Of a stretch of 64,000 bases of DNA, positions 39,686 through 48,458 are shown one piece after another (the stretch's first letter is position 1; every line of letters starts with the position of its first letter). Location of the stretch: positions 112,868-176,867 of the forward strand of contig CAYZMS010000005.1 of assembly GCA_964479625.1 (NCBI GenBank), written 5' to 3'. Made by a program: the position numbers and the translations under genes. The notes beneath the pieces were generated by a model. That model was not told where the DNA came from. It saw nothing but the letters and a program-made list of their open reading frames with translations, and did no database searches. The DNA is from CAYZMS01 sp964479625 (GTDB lineage: Bacteria > Bacteroidota > Bacteroidia > Chitinophagales > Saprospiraceae).

Positions 39686-40309
39686 TTATTTCATCTTTGG
39701 GCGTTTGCGCTTACTTTTTCCTTGCTGGCGCATAACGCCCCCACCTCTTCCTCCGGCACCCATCCGCATGGCAGCTTTGGCTTGTCCTCGGTTGGCAAGA
39801 GCTTTTTCAAGTTGTACCAATTGTTCTATTACTCCGGCTTCAGTGATATTGAGCTTCTTTAGCTCGCGGTAGTGGTTTTGGGCTTGCTTCCATTTCCCTT
39901 TAGAGGCAGCAATATTCGCAAGCTGGATATCGATCATGGCTTTTTCATTGTCCGTAGGAACGTTGACGGCCTGGGCTTTGCGCAGCCATTCTTCTCCTGC
40001 TACCGTATCCCGCCTTGCCAGTGCAATAGACCCTTTGAGCATGTAATAGTAAGCCCTGTTGGTCACATATAGCCATGTCGGTTTAAAGGTGAGTTGGAGC
40101 CGCTGGTCTGCTTTTTCAAGCTCACCCTCCTGTAGTAGTTGTGCAGTAGATTGTACGGTTCCCAAAAAGATATAGCCTAACAACAGGATCAGGGCCCCCA
40201 GAAATAAAGGGAAGGCATACCAGAACCCAAAGAAATAGGTCAACACAGCCCCGACAATGGTAAGCAAACCGATAAGGGCAAACCGAAGATAAATATTGAC
40301 AGTGAACAT
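39686..40309 (-). CDS. membrane-anchored TPR-like protein
   Basis: A 207-residue protein with two transmembrane helices (about 7-30 and 33-53). A TPR-like helical region follows (about 65-170; LLQEGELEKADQRLQ, AEEWLRKAQAV-type pairs), then a basic, Gly-rich tail ending in KSKRKRPKMK. I cannot assign a function. A good promoter (40343-40376) precedes it. Confidence 0.78.
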   Translation of the reverse strand: MFTVNIYLRFALIGLLTIVGAVLTYFFGFWYAFPLFLGALILLLGYIFLGTVQSTAQLLQEGELEKADQRLQLTFKPTWLYVTNRAYYYMLKGSIALARRDTVAGEEWLRKAQAVNVPTDNEKAMIDIQLANIAASKGKWKQAQNHYRELKKLNITEAGVIEQLVQLEKALANRGQAKAAMRMGAGGRGGGVMRQQGKSKRKRPKMK

Positions 40310-40342
40310 AATGCGTGTTTTTAAACCGGGTAATTGCTAAAA

Positions 40343-40376
40343 CAAAGGTAAGAATATGATCTGAAGGAGCGGCAAA
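40343..40376 (-). promoter_or_regulatory. promoter of the TPR membrane protein gene
   Basis: On the minus strand TTTG (40376-40373) lies 22 nt before TACCTTTG (40350-40343), close to the Bacteroidota -33/-7 arrangement. The ATG follows 34 bp later. Confidence 0.5.
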
Positions 40377-40899
40377 ACAGCTGTGCTCCGAAAAAACTTC
40401 ACCTCTTTAAACGGCCTGGTGTAACACTGGGTTTATACAATAAGAAAATAAAAATGGCCGACTCAAAAAAGGAATCGACCAAATACCGGGCAGTTAAACA
40501 GAGTTCTTTTTGGAGTTAGTTGGAGGGCTTGAAAAACCTTTCAACTTCCCTTATCCAATAGCATCGATCAAAAATAGAACCTCCTCAAATAAAAGCCACA
40601 AAATTGAGCTAAGTCAAAAATACTGCAATGGGGAGTAATTCGGCAAGCCCGGCTTGATTTTTTTCCTTCTTCGCTGGAAACCCAAAGAAACCCTTTTTAG
40701 TTTAGCTTAGTGTAAAAACGACACTTTGTTCTCCGGATTGTATTCAGAGGAAATTATCTTTTCTTTTAAGGCCAGATAATATAAAAAATTTTAAAAAATA
40801 AAAACTAATTTAACCATAAGTTGTCTTTTGTTAGTTTTTTGTGTTAATATAGAATCATTATTGGTCAATTTTGTAGTAGCCAAGCCCTGTTACAACCCA

Positions 40900-40907
40900 T
40901 AGTTTTG
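40900..40907 (+). promoter_or_regulatory. -7 promoter box upstream of the small secreted protein
   Basis: TAGTTTTG fits TAnnTTTG and lies 88 bp before the ATG at 40995. The nearest upstream TTTTG (ends 40873) is 26 nt away, longer than usual. Confidence 0.35.
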
Positions 40908-40994
40908 CATTGTATTCGAGAAGAGGGGAATCATTAGAAACTAAATAGGGAAATCATTATTCTTCTCCTTATTAATCACCCAAACTGTTTACTT

Positions 40995-41588
40995 ATGCGA
41001 AACCTGAAATTAATTTTCGCTTTCTTAATTACTGTAAGTGCCTTTTCTTTGAAGGCCGAGCCTTCTACCCTTTTACCCAATATCCGTATTGAGGAGGTTC
41101 CAGGGGCCCAGAAGATAAGCATTCAGGCTATTGCGCTCACGGATGATTTGAAGATCCGCTTGTACGACAATAATCACAAAATTGTTTTCGAAGAAACCTG
41201 CACAGAGGCCGAGTATGGTAAGGTCCTCAATTTTGAGGGTATGGCCGGTGGGATCTACGAACTGAGTCTTGAAACCGGATTACGGGAAATCGTACAGACT
41301 ATTGAATTTGAAGAGGAAGGGATAGCCCTTTTGAATCGCAGGGAATTATTGATCCCGGTCATTCGTTCAAGTGGGAACCACGTTGATCTCACTATGATGA
41401 ATAAGCGTATTGCTGATGTTTCTGTTGAGATTATAGACGGATCTGGAGATTTGGTTTTTTCAGATGAGTTGGCCAACGTACTGAAAGTGGAGAAGCGGTA
41501 TAACCTGGCTTACCTTTCCAGAGGAGCGTACAGCTTCGTAGTGAAAACATCGGAACGTACTTATACGCAATTGGTGTATTGCCGATAG
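40995..41588 (+). CDS. small secreted protein, unknown function
   Basis: A 197-residue product with a signal peptide (about 1-21, cleavage near KAEP). The remainder looks all-beta, with two Ig-like halves that each contain a phrase of the type KIRLYDNNHKIVFEE or VEIIDGSGDLVFSDE, resembling the beta-sandwich of T9SS sorting domains. The end (TYTQLVYCR) is not a clear sorting signal. It is single, with its own terminator. Confidence 0.72.
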   Translation: MRNLKLIFAFLITVSAFSLKAEPSTLLPNIRIEEVPGAQKISIQAIALTDDLKIRLYDNNHKIVFEETCTEAEYGKVLNFEGMAGGIYELSLETGLREIVQTIEFEEEGIALLNRRELLIPVIRSSGNHVDLTMMNKRIADVSVEIIDGSGDLVFSDELANVLKVEKRYNLAYLSRGAYSFVVKTSERTYTQLVYCR

Positions 41589-41623
41589 GTTAAAGACCCG
41601 TAATCATCTTTAGAAGTACGCAA

Positions 41624-41673
41624 GGGCGGCTGTCTCAAAAGTCAAAATGGCTTTGAGGCAGCCGCCCCTTTTT
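41624..41673 (+). terminator. strong intrinsic terminator after the small secreted protein gene
   Basis: GGGCGGCTGTCTCAAA (41624-41639) pairs with TTTGAGGCAGCCGCCC (41652-41667), 16 bp with one G-T pair, followed by TTTTTTA. Part of the loop, GTCAAAATGGCTT, occurs inverted near 24535-24547. Confidence 0.85.
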
Positions 41674-41832
41674 TATGCTAAAAGATGCGCTTATCTGTCC
41701 TTAACAGGAGTTTCAAAATTAAGTGAATCTGGGAAGGGGAATATCTTTTGCAAGTTTTTATCTTGGTATTAAAATACACCTAGAAATTGGATTGAATCAA
41801 TTTCAAATTTTTAAAACCCTAAAGTCACTTTT

Positions 41833-42789
41833 ATGAAGCTCTTTTTGAGAATCTTGGCTGTTTTAGTAGGAATCCTGCTAATCCTAGCCCTGGCAGGTTT
41901 TGCCTTTCTACAGTTTGCCCCTCCGGCCCACCCATGAAGTACAGGCAGCTGAAGTTACCATTGAATACACTTCTGAAAGAATAGCCAAAAGGGAACGCCT
42001 AGTGAACATGGTTTGTGCGGAATGCCACCGCGGAAGCGATTCCAGGTTATCAGGACAAAAATTGATAGATGTACCAGGCGAGTTTGGTGAATTTTATTCT
42101 TTCAATATTACGAATCATCCCGAACATGGCATTGGAAAATACACGGATGGAGAGTTGTTTTATCTGTTTCGAACTGGGATTAAACGAAATGGGAAACAGT
42201 CTATGATCATGCCCAAATTCTACCATACGTCTGATGAGGATGTGTACAGCCTGATCGCCTATCTGCGCTCCGACACCCGTCCTGTTCAGGCATCCAATAA
42301 GCCTTCGGTACCGTCCAGGCCCAGTTTGTTCGGTAAGTTTCTAGAGCGGGTCGCTATTAAACCATTGCCTTTTCCCGAAGAACCGGTTATTGCTCCTCCG
42401 GTTTCGGATAAGACTGCCTACGGAGAATATATTGTGCACAGGATGGTAAGTTGTTACGATGGCCATTCAGCCAATTTTTCCACTAATAACGCCCTGGAAC
42501 CTCCAAAATCCAAAGGATATTAGGAGGCGGAAATAAGTTGTTGGGCCTTGGTGGAAATCCCATCTATGCTTCCAATATCAACATGGACGAAACCGGATTG
42601 GGCGGTTGGACAGAAGCAGAGTTTATCCGGTGTATCAAGCAGGGCATTCGCACCGATAACTCCATGATGCAATATCCAATGCTAAAGCTCACTTCAATTA
42701 CAGATGAAGAAGCGAGTGCAATCTGGGCTTATCTTCAGACCGTCCTCAAAATTGAAAATGAAGTGTCCAGAGGGGGAGTTGGTGAATAA
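41833..42789 (+). pseudogene. dihaem cytochrome c, degraded by two frameshifts and a lost haem site
   Basis: ATG 41833 encodes a membrane anchor (MKLFLRILAVLVGILL...) and runs to a TGA at 41935. One extra base near 41934 moves the frame to EVQAAEVTIEYTSERIAKRERLVN with an intact first haem motif CAECH. The second haem motif reads CYDGH instead of CxxCH. The frame then stops at 42523 after KSKGY, where a missing base would restore GGGNKLLGLGGNPIYASN in the first frame to 42789. Together the pieces match a full-length membrane-anchored dihaem cytochrome c. Two frameshifts plus a lost haem ligand argue for real decay, though the indels alone could be sequencing errors. Confidence 0.82.
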
Positions 42790-42862
42790 AAAAAGCCTCA
42801 ACACTCTTCCAAAGTTGGACAGATTTAGCTCCTTTTAGAAAAAATGCGCCTTTTTTGCCCAG

Positions 42863-42878
42863 AAAAATGCGCATTTTT
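42863..42878. repeat. perfect 16-bp palindrome
   Basis: AAAAATGCGCATTTTT is fully self-complementary. A diverged relative (AAAAAATGCGCCTTTTTT) lies 25 bp upstream. It could be a terminator of the decayed cytochrome transcript or a protein-binding site. Confidence 0.5.
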
Positions 42879-43027
42879 TAGTATTTGAGTGGTATTTGTT
42901 CTTCAAATTCTATGGATTCAACTAATTGATTTTTAGTTATTTACGGGGGTGATTGTGTTTGTTTTCAGCTAAATCTAGTCTCTTTTTATTTGTGTTTTTT
43001 GTCCTTTCGGAGTATTCAAGTACCCTT

Positions 43028-43035
43028 TAAATTTG
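43028..43035 (+). promoter_or_regulatory. -7 promoter box of a putative small RNA
   Basis: TAAATTTG matches TAnnTTTG. A TTTC at 43005-43008 stands 19 nt upstream as a possible degenerate -33. The predicted start is about 43042. Confidence 0.4.
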
Positions 43036-43041
43036 CTTATG

Positions 43042-43288
43042 TAAAACGACCAGAAAGCTCGCTGCTAAAGTGTAGCGAGAATTGGTTTTGGATTGTGAAT
43101 GGGTGCTTTGAGGGGTGTTGGAAGAGTGGCAAACGTTATTCTTCTCGCCCCTTTTTAAAGGCAATTCCTAACCCTCAGTTGTGTAAATGGCCAAAAAAGT
43201 AAGGGTTAGTTTATTATATATAATGCCCTATTGGGCAGGGGTTTCTTATCGTAACTATTGGGGCTTGCCAGGCAAGCCCCTTCTTTTT
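43042..43288 (+). ncRNA. candidate structured small RNA (about 245 nt)
   Basis: The stretch is bounded by the -7 box at 43028 and the terminator at 43260-43288. Inside are paired segments: CTCGCT with AGCGAG (near 43057-43078), GGGGTG with CGCCCC (G-U allowed), CTAACCCT with AGGGTTAG (about 43169-43209), and TGCCC with GGGCA (about 43224-43237). The reading frames here have an odd composition (many Cys and Trp, no homology I recognise). I cannot assign it to a known RNA family. Confidence 0.35.
43260..43288 (+). terminator. intrinsic terminator
   Basis: GGGGCTTGC (43260-43268) pairs with GCAAGCCCC (43272-43280) around a 3-nt loop, followed by TTCTTTTT. No protein gene on this strand ends nearby, which supports a separate transcript upstream. 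Confidence 0.75.
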
Positions 43289-43485
43289 GGCCGATAGACG
43301 TTCAATTTATCGGTCAAATCCATTTACTGGTCGATGCGATTGAGATAAAAGCAATTGCTATTTTTACCTTGGCAATTGACGAAAACCGGTAGCAAGCCAA
43401 AAAGGTAAAGGCCTGAACGTTCCAGCTTTATTGGATAAAGGCTGCTCACTGGAAAAACTATCCGGGCTACAGACAACGCCTTAAT

Positions 43486-44046
43486 GTGAACCAGTTTATC
43501 GATTTGAAGCCTGAATTCGAACAAGTATGGAAACGCATTCAAGCAGATGACCGAACGGCTCTGCAGGAATTGTTTGAGTGGCAATATCAACCCATATGTG
43601 CTGCCATCCATCGCCTGGTGAGGGATCGGAGTCTAACGGAGGACCTGGCCCAGGAAGTATTTGTTCGATTTTGGCAGAAACGCCATTCCATCCAGGTGTC
43701 CAGCTCTCTTCCTGCTTATCTGCGCAGAATGGCGGTCAATGAAGCTCTTGGTCATTTGAGGAGCAGAAAGTCCCATCTTGAAGAGATCAACGAAAGAGTG
43801 GTCAGTGGCCGCCATCATTCGGGGGAGGAAGAGTTTTTACACGGAGAATTGGAAGCACAGGTAGATCAGGCGGTAGCCAACTTGCCCCCAAAGTGTCAAC
43901 TGATCTTTAAATTGAGTCGACAAGAGCAATTGAGCTATCGGGAAATTGCCGATCAATTGAATCTTTCCATTAAAACAGTAGAAAATCAAATGGGAAAAGC
44001 ACTTCGCTTGCTTCGACAAGAACTGAAACCTTATCTTAGTCGTTAA
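43486..44046 (+). CDS. ECF RNA polymerase sigma factor
   Basis: A 186-residue sigma-70 family (FecI-like) factor. Region 2 includes LVRDRSLTEDLAQEVFVRFWQKR and LRRMAVNEALGHLRSRK. Region 4 includes LPPKCQLIFKLSRQEQLSYREIADQLNLSIKTVENQMGKALRLL, the DNA-binding helix-turn-helix. GTG 43486 gives MNQFIDLKPEFEQ; the overlapping ATG at 43484 is out of frame. The FecR gene follows 92 nt later, so it is probably held inactive by that protein. Confidence 0.92.
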   Translation: MNQFIDLKPEFEQVWKRIQADDRTALQELFEWQYQPICAAIHRLVRDRSLTEDLAQEVFVRFWQKRHSIQVSSSLPAYLRRMAVNEALGHLRSRKSHLEEINERVVSGRHHSGEEEFLHGELEAQVDQAVANLPPKCQLIFKLSRQEQLSYREIADQLNLSIKTVENQMGKALRLLRQELKPYLSR

Positions 44047-44138
44047 ATGGACAAAAAAGATAGGGGCGCTTTGCCCTTAAGAGCATCTTAACAATATTAA
44101 GGAAGAAATAAACACAGGCAAAGGCTTTTTTCAAGGTA

Positions 44139-45206
44139 ATGGGTGTGACAAACGAAATATACTACTCCGAATTGATCAGCAGATACTTCTCGGGCAATTG
44201 CCAGCCTGAAGAAGTGGAAGCCCTTTTGGAGTGGGCCCAAGAGACACCAGAAAACCAAGCCTACCTGGAGGAGTTGAGTCAGCTGTGGGACCAGGCAGCT
44301 ACTGAAGATATTCCTTTCCAAACAAATGTAGAACTTGCATGGGGAAAGGTTGCTGACCGCTTATTTGTCCTGGAAGAAATTCGTCCGCTGGAGGTAATGC
44401 CATCTGAAAGCCCTGGCCGGGCTATCCGGCTGAACTGGAAAATGGCTGCAGCAATACTGGCCCTGCTTAGTTTGGGGCTTTGGTGGTATGCATTCCAAGC
44501 CGGTCCGGCTTCTACTAATGCGGTGGCTACTTCTATTTCGACCAAACCGAGCCAACAGGCCACTGTATTGCTACCTGATGGGAGCAAGGTATGGTTGAAT
44601 GAAGAAACGACTGTCGAATATGAAGAAACGACCGGTGAACGTTTCATAAACCTTACCGGTGAAGCCTATTTTGACGTAGAAAAGGATTCGAACCGGCCAT
44701 TCGTTATTCTTACCCGGCGAGTTCGAACGGAGGTACTTGGGACGGAGTTTAATATCCGTGCCTATCCGGAAGAAAAAAAAGTCGAAGTTTCCGTAGCGGA
44801 AGGTAGTGTGAAGGTGGAGTTACTTGATGCTTTGGCAAATAACGCCACCGTATTAGATGAGCGCCGCCTCGATCGCCAAACGGCCATAAGCGTGGAGCAA
44901 ACCGCAGTAATTTTGCCCGACCTAAAACCAAGCCCCCCAAAAATAACCGCCTGGAAGGAGGGCGATTTGAATTTTGCTGATCAGACTCCACTTACAGGAA
45001 TACTCGAAGCACTGGGGCGTTATCATCGTACCGAAATCCAATTTGATCCCAAAGAGATTGCCGGCTGTGTAGCTAATCCTGATTTTACCGGGAGTGACCT
45101 GGCCATGGCAAGCGAAATACTCTATTACTCCCTGGGAGTTAAATTAGAGGCTTCTTCCAATGGGTATCGCCTCGATACTACAGATTGCAACTGCTGTCAG
45201 CAATAA
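44139..45206 (+). CDS. FecR family anti-sigma factor
   Basis: A 355-residue inner-membrane regulator: a cytoplasmic N-terminal domain that would bind the sigma factor (YSELISRYFSGNCQPEEVEALLEW), a transmembrane helix at about 104-121, and a periplasmic FecR domain (VLLPDGSKVWLNEETTVEYEE, FVILTRRVRTEVLGTEFNIRAY). The C-terminal DUF4974-type domain contains ITAWKEGDLNFADQTPL. It transmits a periplasmic signal, normally from the STN domain of a TonB receptor; here the next gene supplies an STN domain. Confidence 0.92.
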   Translation: MGVTNEIYYSELISRYFSGNCQPEEVEALLEWAQETPENQAYLEELSQLWDQAATEDIPFQTNVELAWGKVADRLFVLEEIRPLEVMPSESPGRAIRLNWKMAAAILALLSLGLWWYAFQAGPASTNAVATSISTKPSQQATVLLPDGSKVWLNEETTVEYEETTGERFINLTGEAYFDVEKDSNRPFVILTRRVRTEVLGTEFNIRAYPEEKKVEVSVAEGSVKVELLDALANNATVLDERRLDRQTAISVEQTAVILPDLKPSPPKITAWKEGDLNFADQTPLTGILEALGRYHRTEIQFDPKEIAGCVANPDFTGSDLAMASEILYYSLGVKLEASSNGYRLDTTDCNCCQQ

Positions 45207-45242
45207 GCCCCGGATCACCCGAAAAGAAAAAGTCAGCGCTTC

Positions 45243-46898
45243 ATGCGACCTATCCGCCGCAACAGTTGGGTTTTTGGGGCGCTATTCATGGGCGTCTCTT
45301 GGGTCGTCCAGGGTCAAACTCTGGATCGGGAAGTTTCCCTTTCTTATCATGAGGTCTCTCTGGAAGCTATCCTGGCAGATCTCGGAGATGCTTATAATCT
45401 GCGGTTTACTTATAGTAGCAGCCTACTTCCCCTTCAACGAAGACTGAGCGTACAGGTTAACCGGCAACCTTTAGGCGATGCCCTGTGGGTGGTTTGCAAA
45501 GAAGCGGAGGTGGAGTACAGGTCTATTGGGGGGCAGATCGTTTTACGCCCTAATCCCGCCCCCGTTCCGGAGCTCACCCAAAAAGAGCTCCCAAAGGAAG
45601 TTCCACAAGAAACACCACTTTATCAGGACGAACAGAAACAGGAAATATTTGAAGCCCGGCAGGAGCTTTGGCGGAGCTTTTCCCCCAGGATAAGAGAGCG
45701 GAGCTTCCCCGAACAGGTGGATCAGCCCTATTATCCCTATGTGATCGAAAATCTCGAACGGTATCAAATGCCTGTGCCAAAACCCGATCCTCCCCCTCCA
45801 ACCAATCGTTTTGCACAGGTTTCTCTGCTCCCTTACCTGGGGACCAATGCCGTTCGAAGCCCGGAGATCAATAACAAGGTCTCTTTAAACCTCCTCTGGG
45901 GCACGAATGGGGGCGTGCAGGGGGTGGAGGTTGGAGGGATTGGAAATACCATTCAGGAAGATGTGGTCGGGATGCAACTTGCAGGTCTGATCAATACAGT
46001 TGGTGATGACGTATATGGTACTCAGATCGGGGGCTTGTTCAATATGGTAGCCGATACAATGGCCGGTGTGCAGATTGCCGGCTTATTTAATGTAGCCGGT
46101 AATACAGATGCCTTTCAGGTCGCCACTCTCTTCAATATTACCGCGCATGAAGCCTCGGGCATGCAATCCGCTCTGGGCTTTAATATCAGCGGAGGGAGTG
46201 CCGATGGCGCTCAGACAGCACTTGGGTTTAACTACGCGGGCGGAGATGTGCGTTTTCAAACTAGTTTATTATTGAACCGAGCCCGTAATGTAGAACGAGG
46301 ACAATTGGGACTACTGATGAACATCGCCAGGGAAGTAAATGGTGATCAGGTCGGCTTGATCAACGTTGCCGATTCTATTATTGGAGTGCCGGTAGGCCTA
46401 ATTAATATTGTTCGAAAGGGCTATAACAGCCTTGAAATAGCTACTTCTGATGTTTTTTATGGAAATATTGGCCTAAAAATGGGGGTGCGGGCTTTTTACA
46501 ACATCTTTTATCTGGGAGGTCGTAGTGACGATCGTCCGGATGAGGGCGGAGGAGAGGTCAACTGGGGGTTGGGGTATGGTCTGGGCACTTCGGCGCCACT
46601 TGCCCGGAACTTTTACCTCAACCTCGAGATCCTGAGTATGCATGTCAATGAAGAGGAAAGTTGGACACGCGAATTAAATCAACTCAACCAATTGCGCGTC
46701 CTGTTCGAAGGCCGGGTCGGCCGTAGAACCAGCCTCTTTGTCGGCCCTGTTGGAAACTGGATGGTCTCCAAACGCCGGGATCCGGAAACGGGAGAACTGA
46801 TCGGCTCCGGACTTGCCCCAGGTGCCGGCTACGCCTACACCCGAAATGGGGTGAATACCAAGCTTTGGCTGGGCTTCACTGCCGGTATTCGATTGTAA
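45243..46898 (+). CDS. STN domain fused to a surface-repeat outer-membrane-type protein
   Basis: The 551-residue product has a signal peptide (1-25), an STN (secretin/TonB N-terminal) domain at about 28-85 (VSLEAILADLGDAYNLRFTYSS, ALWVVCKEAEVEYR), a Pro/Glu-rich linker (about 100-190), then about eleven 15-16-residue repeats (about 220-390) of the type GDDVYGTQIGGLFNMV, and a C-terminal region with alternating hydrophobic strands ending in GFTAGIRL. The repeats resemble the LA_2272-type surface repeats. No TonB plug or SusC-type barrel is present, which is unusual for an STN protein. It starts 36 nt after fecR and probably acts as the surface or periplasmic sensor for the sigma/FecR pair. Confidence 0.8.
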   Translation: MRPIRRNSWVFGALFMGVSWVVQGQTLDREVSLSYHEVSLEAILADLGDAYNLRFTYSSSLLPLQRRLSVQVNRQPLGDALWVVCKEAEVEYRSIGGQIVLRPNPAPVPELTQKELPKEVPQETPLYQDEQKQEIFEARQELWRSFSPRIRERSFPEQVDQPYYPYVIENLERYQMPVPKPDPPPPTNRFAQVSLLPYLGTNAVRSPEINNKVSLNLLWGTNGGVQGVEVGGIGNTIQEDVVGMQLAGLINTVGDDVYGTQIGGLFNMVADTMAGVQIAGLFNVAGNTDAFQVATLFNITAHEASGMQSALGFNISGGSADGAQTALGFNYAGGDVRFQTSLLLNRARNVERGQLGLLMNIAREVNGDQVGLINVADSIIGVPVGLINIVRKGYNSLEIATSDVFYGNIGLKMGVRAFYNIFYLGGRSDDRPDEGGGEVNWGLGYGLGTSAPLARNFYLNLEILSMHVNEEESWTRELNQLNQLRVLFEGRVGRRTSLFVGPVGNWMVSKRRDPETGELIGSGLAPGAGYAYTRNGVNTKLWLGFTAGIRL

Positions 46899-46960
46899 AA
46901 GATGGCTGTGGTTGATGGTTTAAAACCTTCCTTCTCCACAACCGAAAAACAAAAAACATC

Positions 46961-47572
46961 ATGAAGCAGTATCCCTTGCTTTTCGCATTGTTATTTGGCC
47001 TCAGTGCCACTGGCTGGGCCCAAACCCAAACCCTTTTCGATAATACCCGTGTAGTAGGGGGCTTTGGTGCGCCAATTACGGAAATCGGCATCAACAACAG
47101 TCTCAATACCTCTGTAGGTGGAGGCGGGGCCGTCATAATAAACAGCTTCTGGATCGGCGGCTACGGTATGGGTAGTATTGATTTTGAGCAACTATTCGAA
47201 GAAGACGAAATCGACAACCTGGAAATGGGTCATGGGGGGATCTGGCTGGGTTTCAACATAGAGCCCTACAAACTTATTCACCTCTACGCAAGTGGTCGTA
47301 TTGGTTGGGGGGCCGTCGATATTCGGTTTAATGATAACGGACAATCTTTTGAAGACGTTGACCAGATCTTTGTTATGACCCCGGAGCTAGGTTTGGAAAT
47401 AAATGTTACGAACTGGTTTCGTTTGGCAGGAGCTGCTGGCTATCGCTTTGTCAATGGCCTGCGGGAGGGACAAGCCTACGAACAGGATGACTTCCAGGGT
47501 GCTATAGCTACCATTACCCTGCGATTCGGTGGTTTTGGTCATTATAATAATTACGATAATTATAACTGGTAA
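46961..47572 (+). CDS. outer-membrane beta-barrel protein, unknown function
   Basis: A 203-residue protein with a signal peptide (1-21, cleavage near WAQ). Strands of alternating hydrophobicity with Gly and aromatic residues follow (VVGGFGAPITEIG, GGIWLGFNIEPYKLIHLYASGRIGWGAV, LAGAAGYRFVNG), and it ends in ATITLRFGGFGH plus an Asn/Tyr-rich tail. This fits a small 8-strand barrel. It lies 62 nt after the STN gene and 11 nt before the GIN lipoprotein. Confidence 0.78.
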   Translation: MKQYPLLFALLFGLSATGWAQTQTLFDNTRVVGGFGAPITEIGINNSLNTSVGGGGAVIINSFWIGGYGMGSIDFEQLFEEDEIDNLEMGHGGIWLGFNIEPYKLIHLYASGRIGWGAVDIRFNDNGQSFEDVDQIFVMTPELGLEINVTNWFRLAGAAGYRFVNGLREGQAYEQDDFQGAIATITLRFGGFGHYNNYDNYNW

Positions 47573-47583
47573 CCCCCGGGCCA

Positions 47584-48258
47584 ATGAAAAAATTATTCCT
47601 TTTTCTGCTGCCCCTGTTATGTTTGCAGGGCTGTATCATCGAAATTAATGAAGATGACGATGATTACGATAATTGTGTGGATGGTTACGGGCCTATTGAA
47701 TACCGGGAGTTGTTTATTCCCTTTTTCGACGGGATTAGCCTGGATATTCCCGTAGACTTGGTCCTGAGAGGTGGCCCGGAGCAGCGGGTCTTTGCAGAGG
47801 GCTACGATAATGTCATTCGCAGTATCGATCTGGACGTACGCAATGGGATCTGGGAAATCGAGTTTGATGAATGTGTACGTGACATTGATCGCCTGACCAT
47901 TTATGTCACGACTCCTGTCTTAACCTATCTTCGAATTAATGGTTCCGGTCTTGCCTATAGTGAAAATTTCCTTGTAGTGGATGATATTGACCTACGGATC
48001 AATGGCTCCGGCGATATTACCCTAGAGGGGCTGGCTGACGAATTAGACCTTAATACCAGCGGCTCAGGGGATCTTCGTGCCTTTGGGCTGGATACCCGCC
48101 GCGCTGATATTGATATCTATGGTTCAGGTGATGCCGAAGTATTTGTACGTGATTTCCTTAGAGTTCGGATTTCGGGCAGTGGGGATGTACTTTACCGCGG
48201 CCGACCAAGCCTGGATATTAATACTTCCGGTTCCGGATCTGTGATCGATGCAAATTGA
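47584..48258 (+). CDS. GIN-domain (DUF2807) lipoprotein
   Basis: A 224-residue protein with a lipoprotein signal (LLCLQGC, Cys17), an acidic stretch EINEDDDDYD, then a GIN/DUF2807 parallel beta-helix marked by repeating INGSG and SGSGD turns (six or more between residues about 118 and 222). Family members are common in Bacteroidota envelopes; their role is unknown. It is the last gene of the sigma-factor operon, before a strong terminator. Confidence 0.87.
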   Translation: MKKLFLFLLPLLCLQGCIIEINEDDDDYDNCVDGYGPIEYRELFIPFFDGISLDIPVDLVLRGGPEQRVFAEGYDNVIRSIDLDVRNGIWEIEFDECVRDIDRLTIYVTTPVLTYLRINGSGLAYSENFLVVDDIDLRINGSGDITLEGLADELDLNTSGSGDLRAFGLDTRRADIDIYGSGDAEVFVRDFLRVRISGSGDVLYRGRPSLDINTSGSGSVIDAN

Positions 48259-48282
48259 TTGGAAAAGCGGAACCTTTTGGTT

Positions 48283-48325
48283 AATAGGTGACTCGGAGCG
48301 ACCAAGGAACTTTGAGTCACCTATT
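48283..48325 (+). terminator. intrinsic terminator closing the sigma-factor operon
   Basis: AATAGGTGACTC (48283-48294) and GAGTCACCTATT (48314-48325) form a 12-bp perfect stem, followed by ATATATTTT. The loop contains GCGACCAAGGAACTTTGAG, related to the loop of the 24575-24611 terminator. Confidence 0.75.
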
Positions 48326-48458
48326 ATATATTTTAGGCTCCCTTGAGTGGAAAAAGCCATTTTGGTGCCTCCTCTCTTCGAAACAAAAAGCTGATAGTAG
48401 CTGCTTGAAAGGAGTGGAAATGTCAATAAACCAAAATTGAAGTTGTCAACTATGACCT

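Larger units (their letters stand above)
40310..40994. other. 685-bp divergent intergenic region
   Basis: It holds a minus-strand promoter (40343-40376) and a plus-strand -7 box (40900-40907). The centre (40430-40860) is AT-rich, with only short hairpins such as GTGT-AAAAACG-ACAC near 40712. I see no gene. Confidence 0.5.
42790..43485. other. 696-bp region between the cytochrome pseudogene and the sigma factor
   Basis: It contains a 16-bp palindrome AAAAATGCGCATTTTT (42863-42878) preceded by a near copy (42838-42857), a -7 box at 43028, a structured stretch and a terminator at 43260-43288. A 70-codon frame (42990-43202) does not look protein-like. Confidence 0.6.

Noticed and set aside
42990..43202. 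70-codon frame in the sigma-factor upstream region
   Set aside because: Begins upstream of the likely promoter, has a Cys/Trp-rich random composition and covers paired RNA-like segments.
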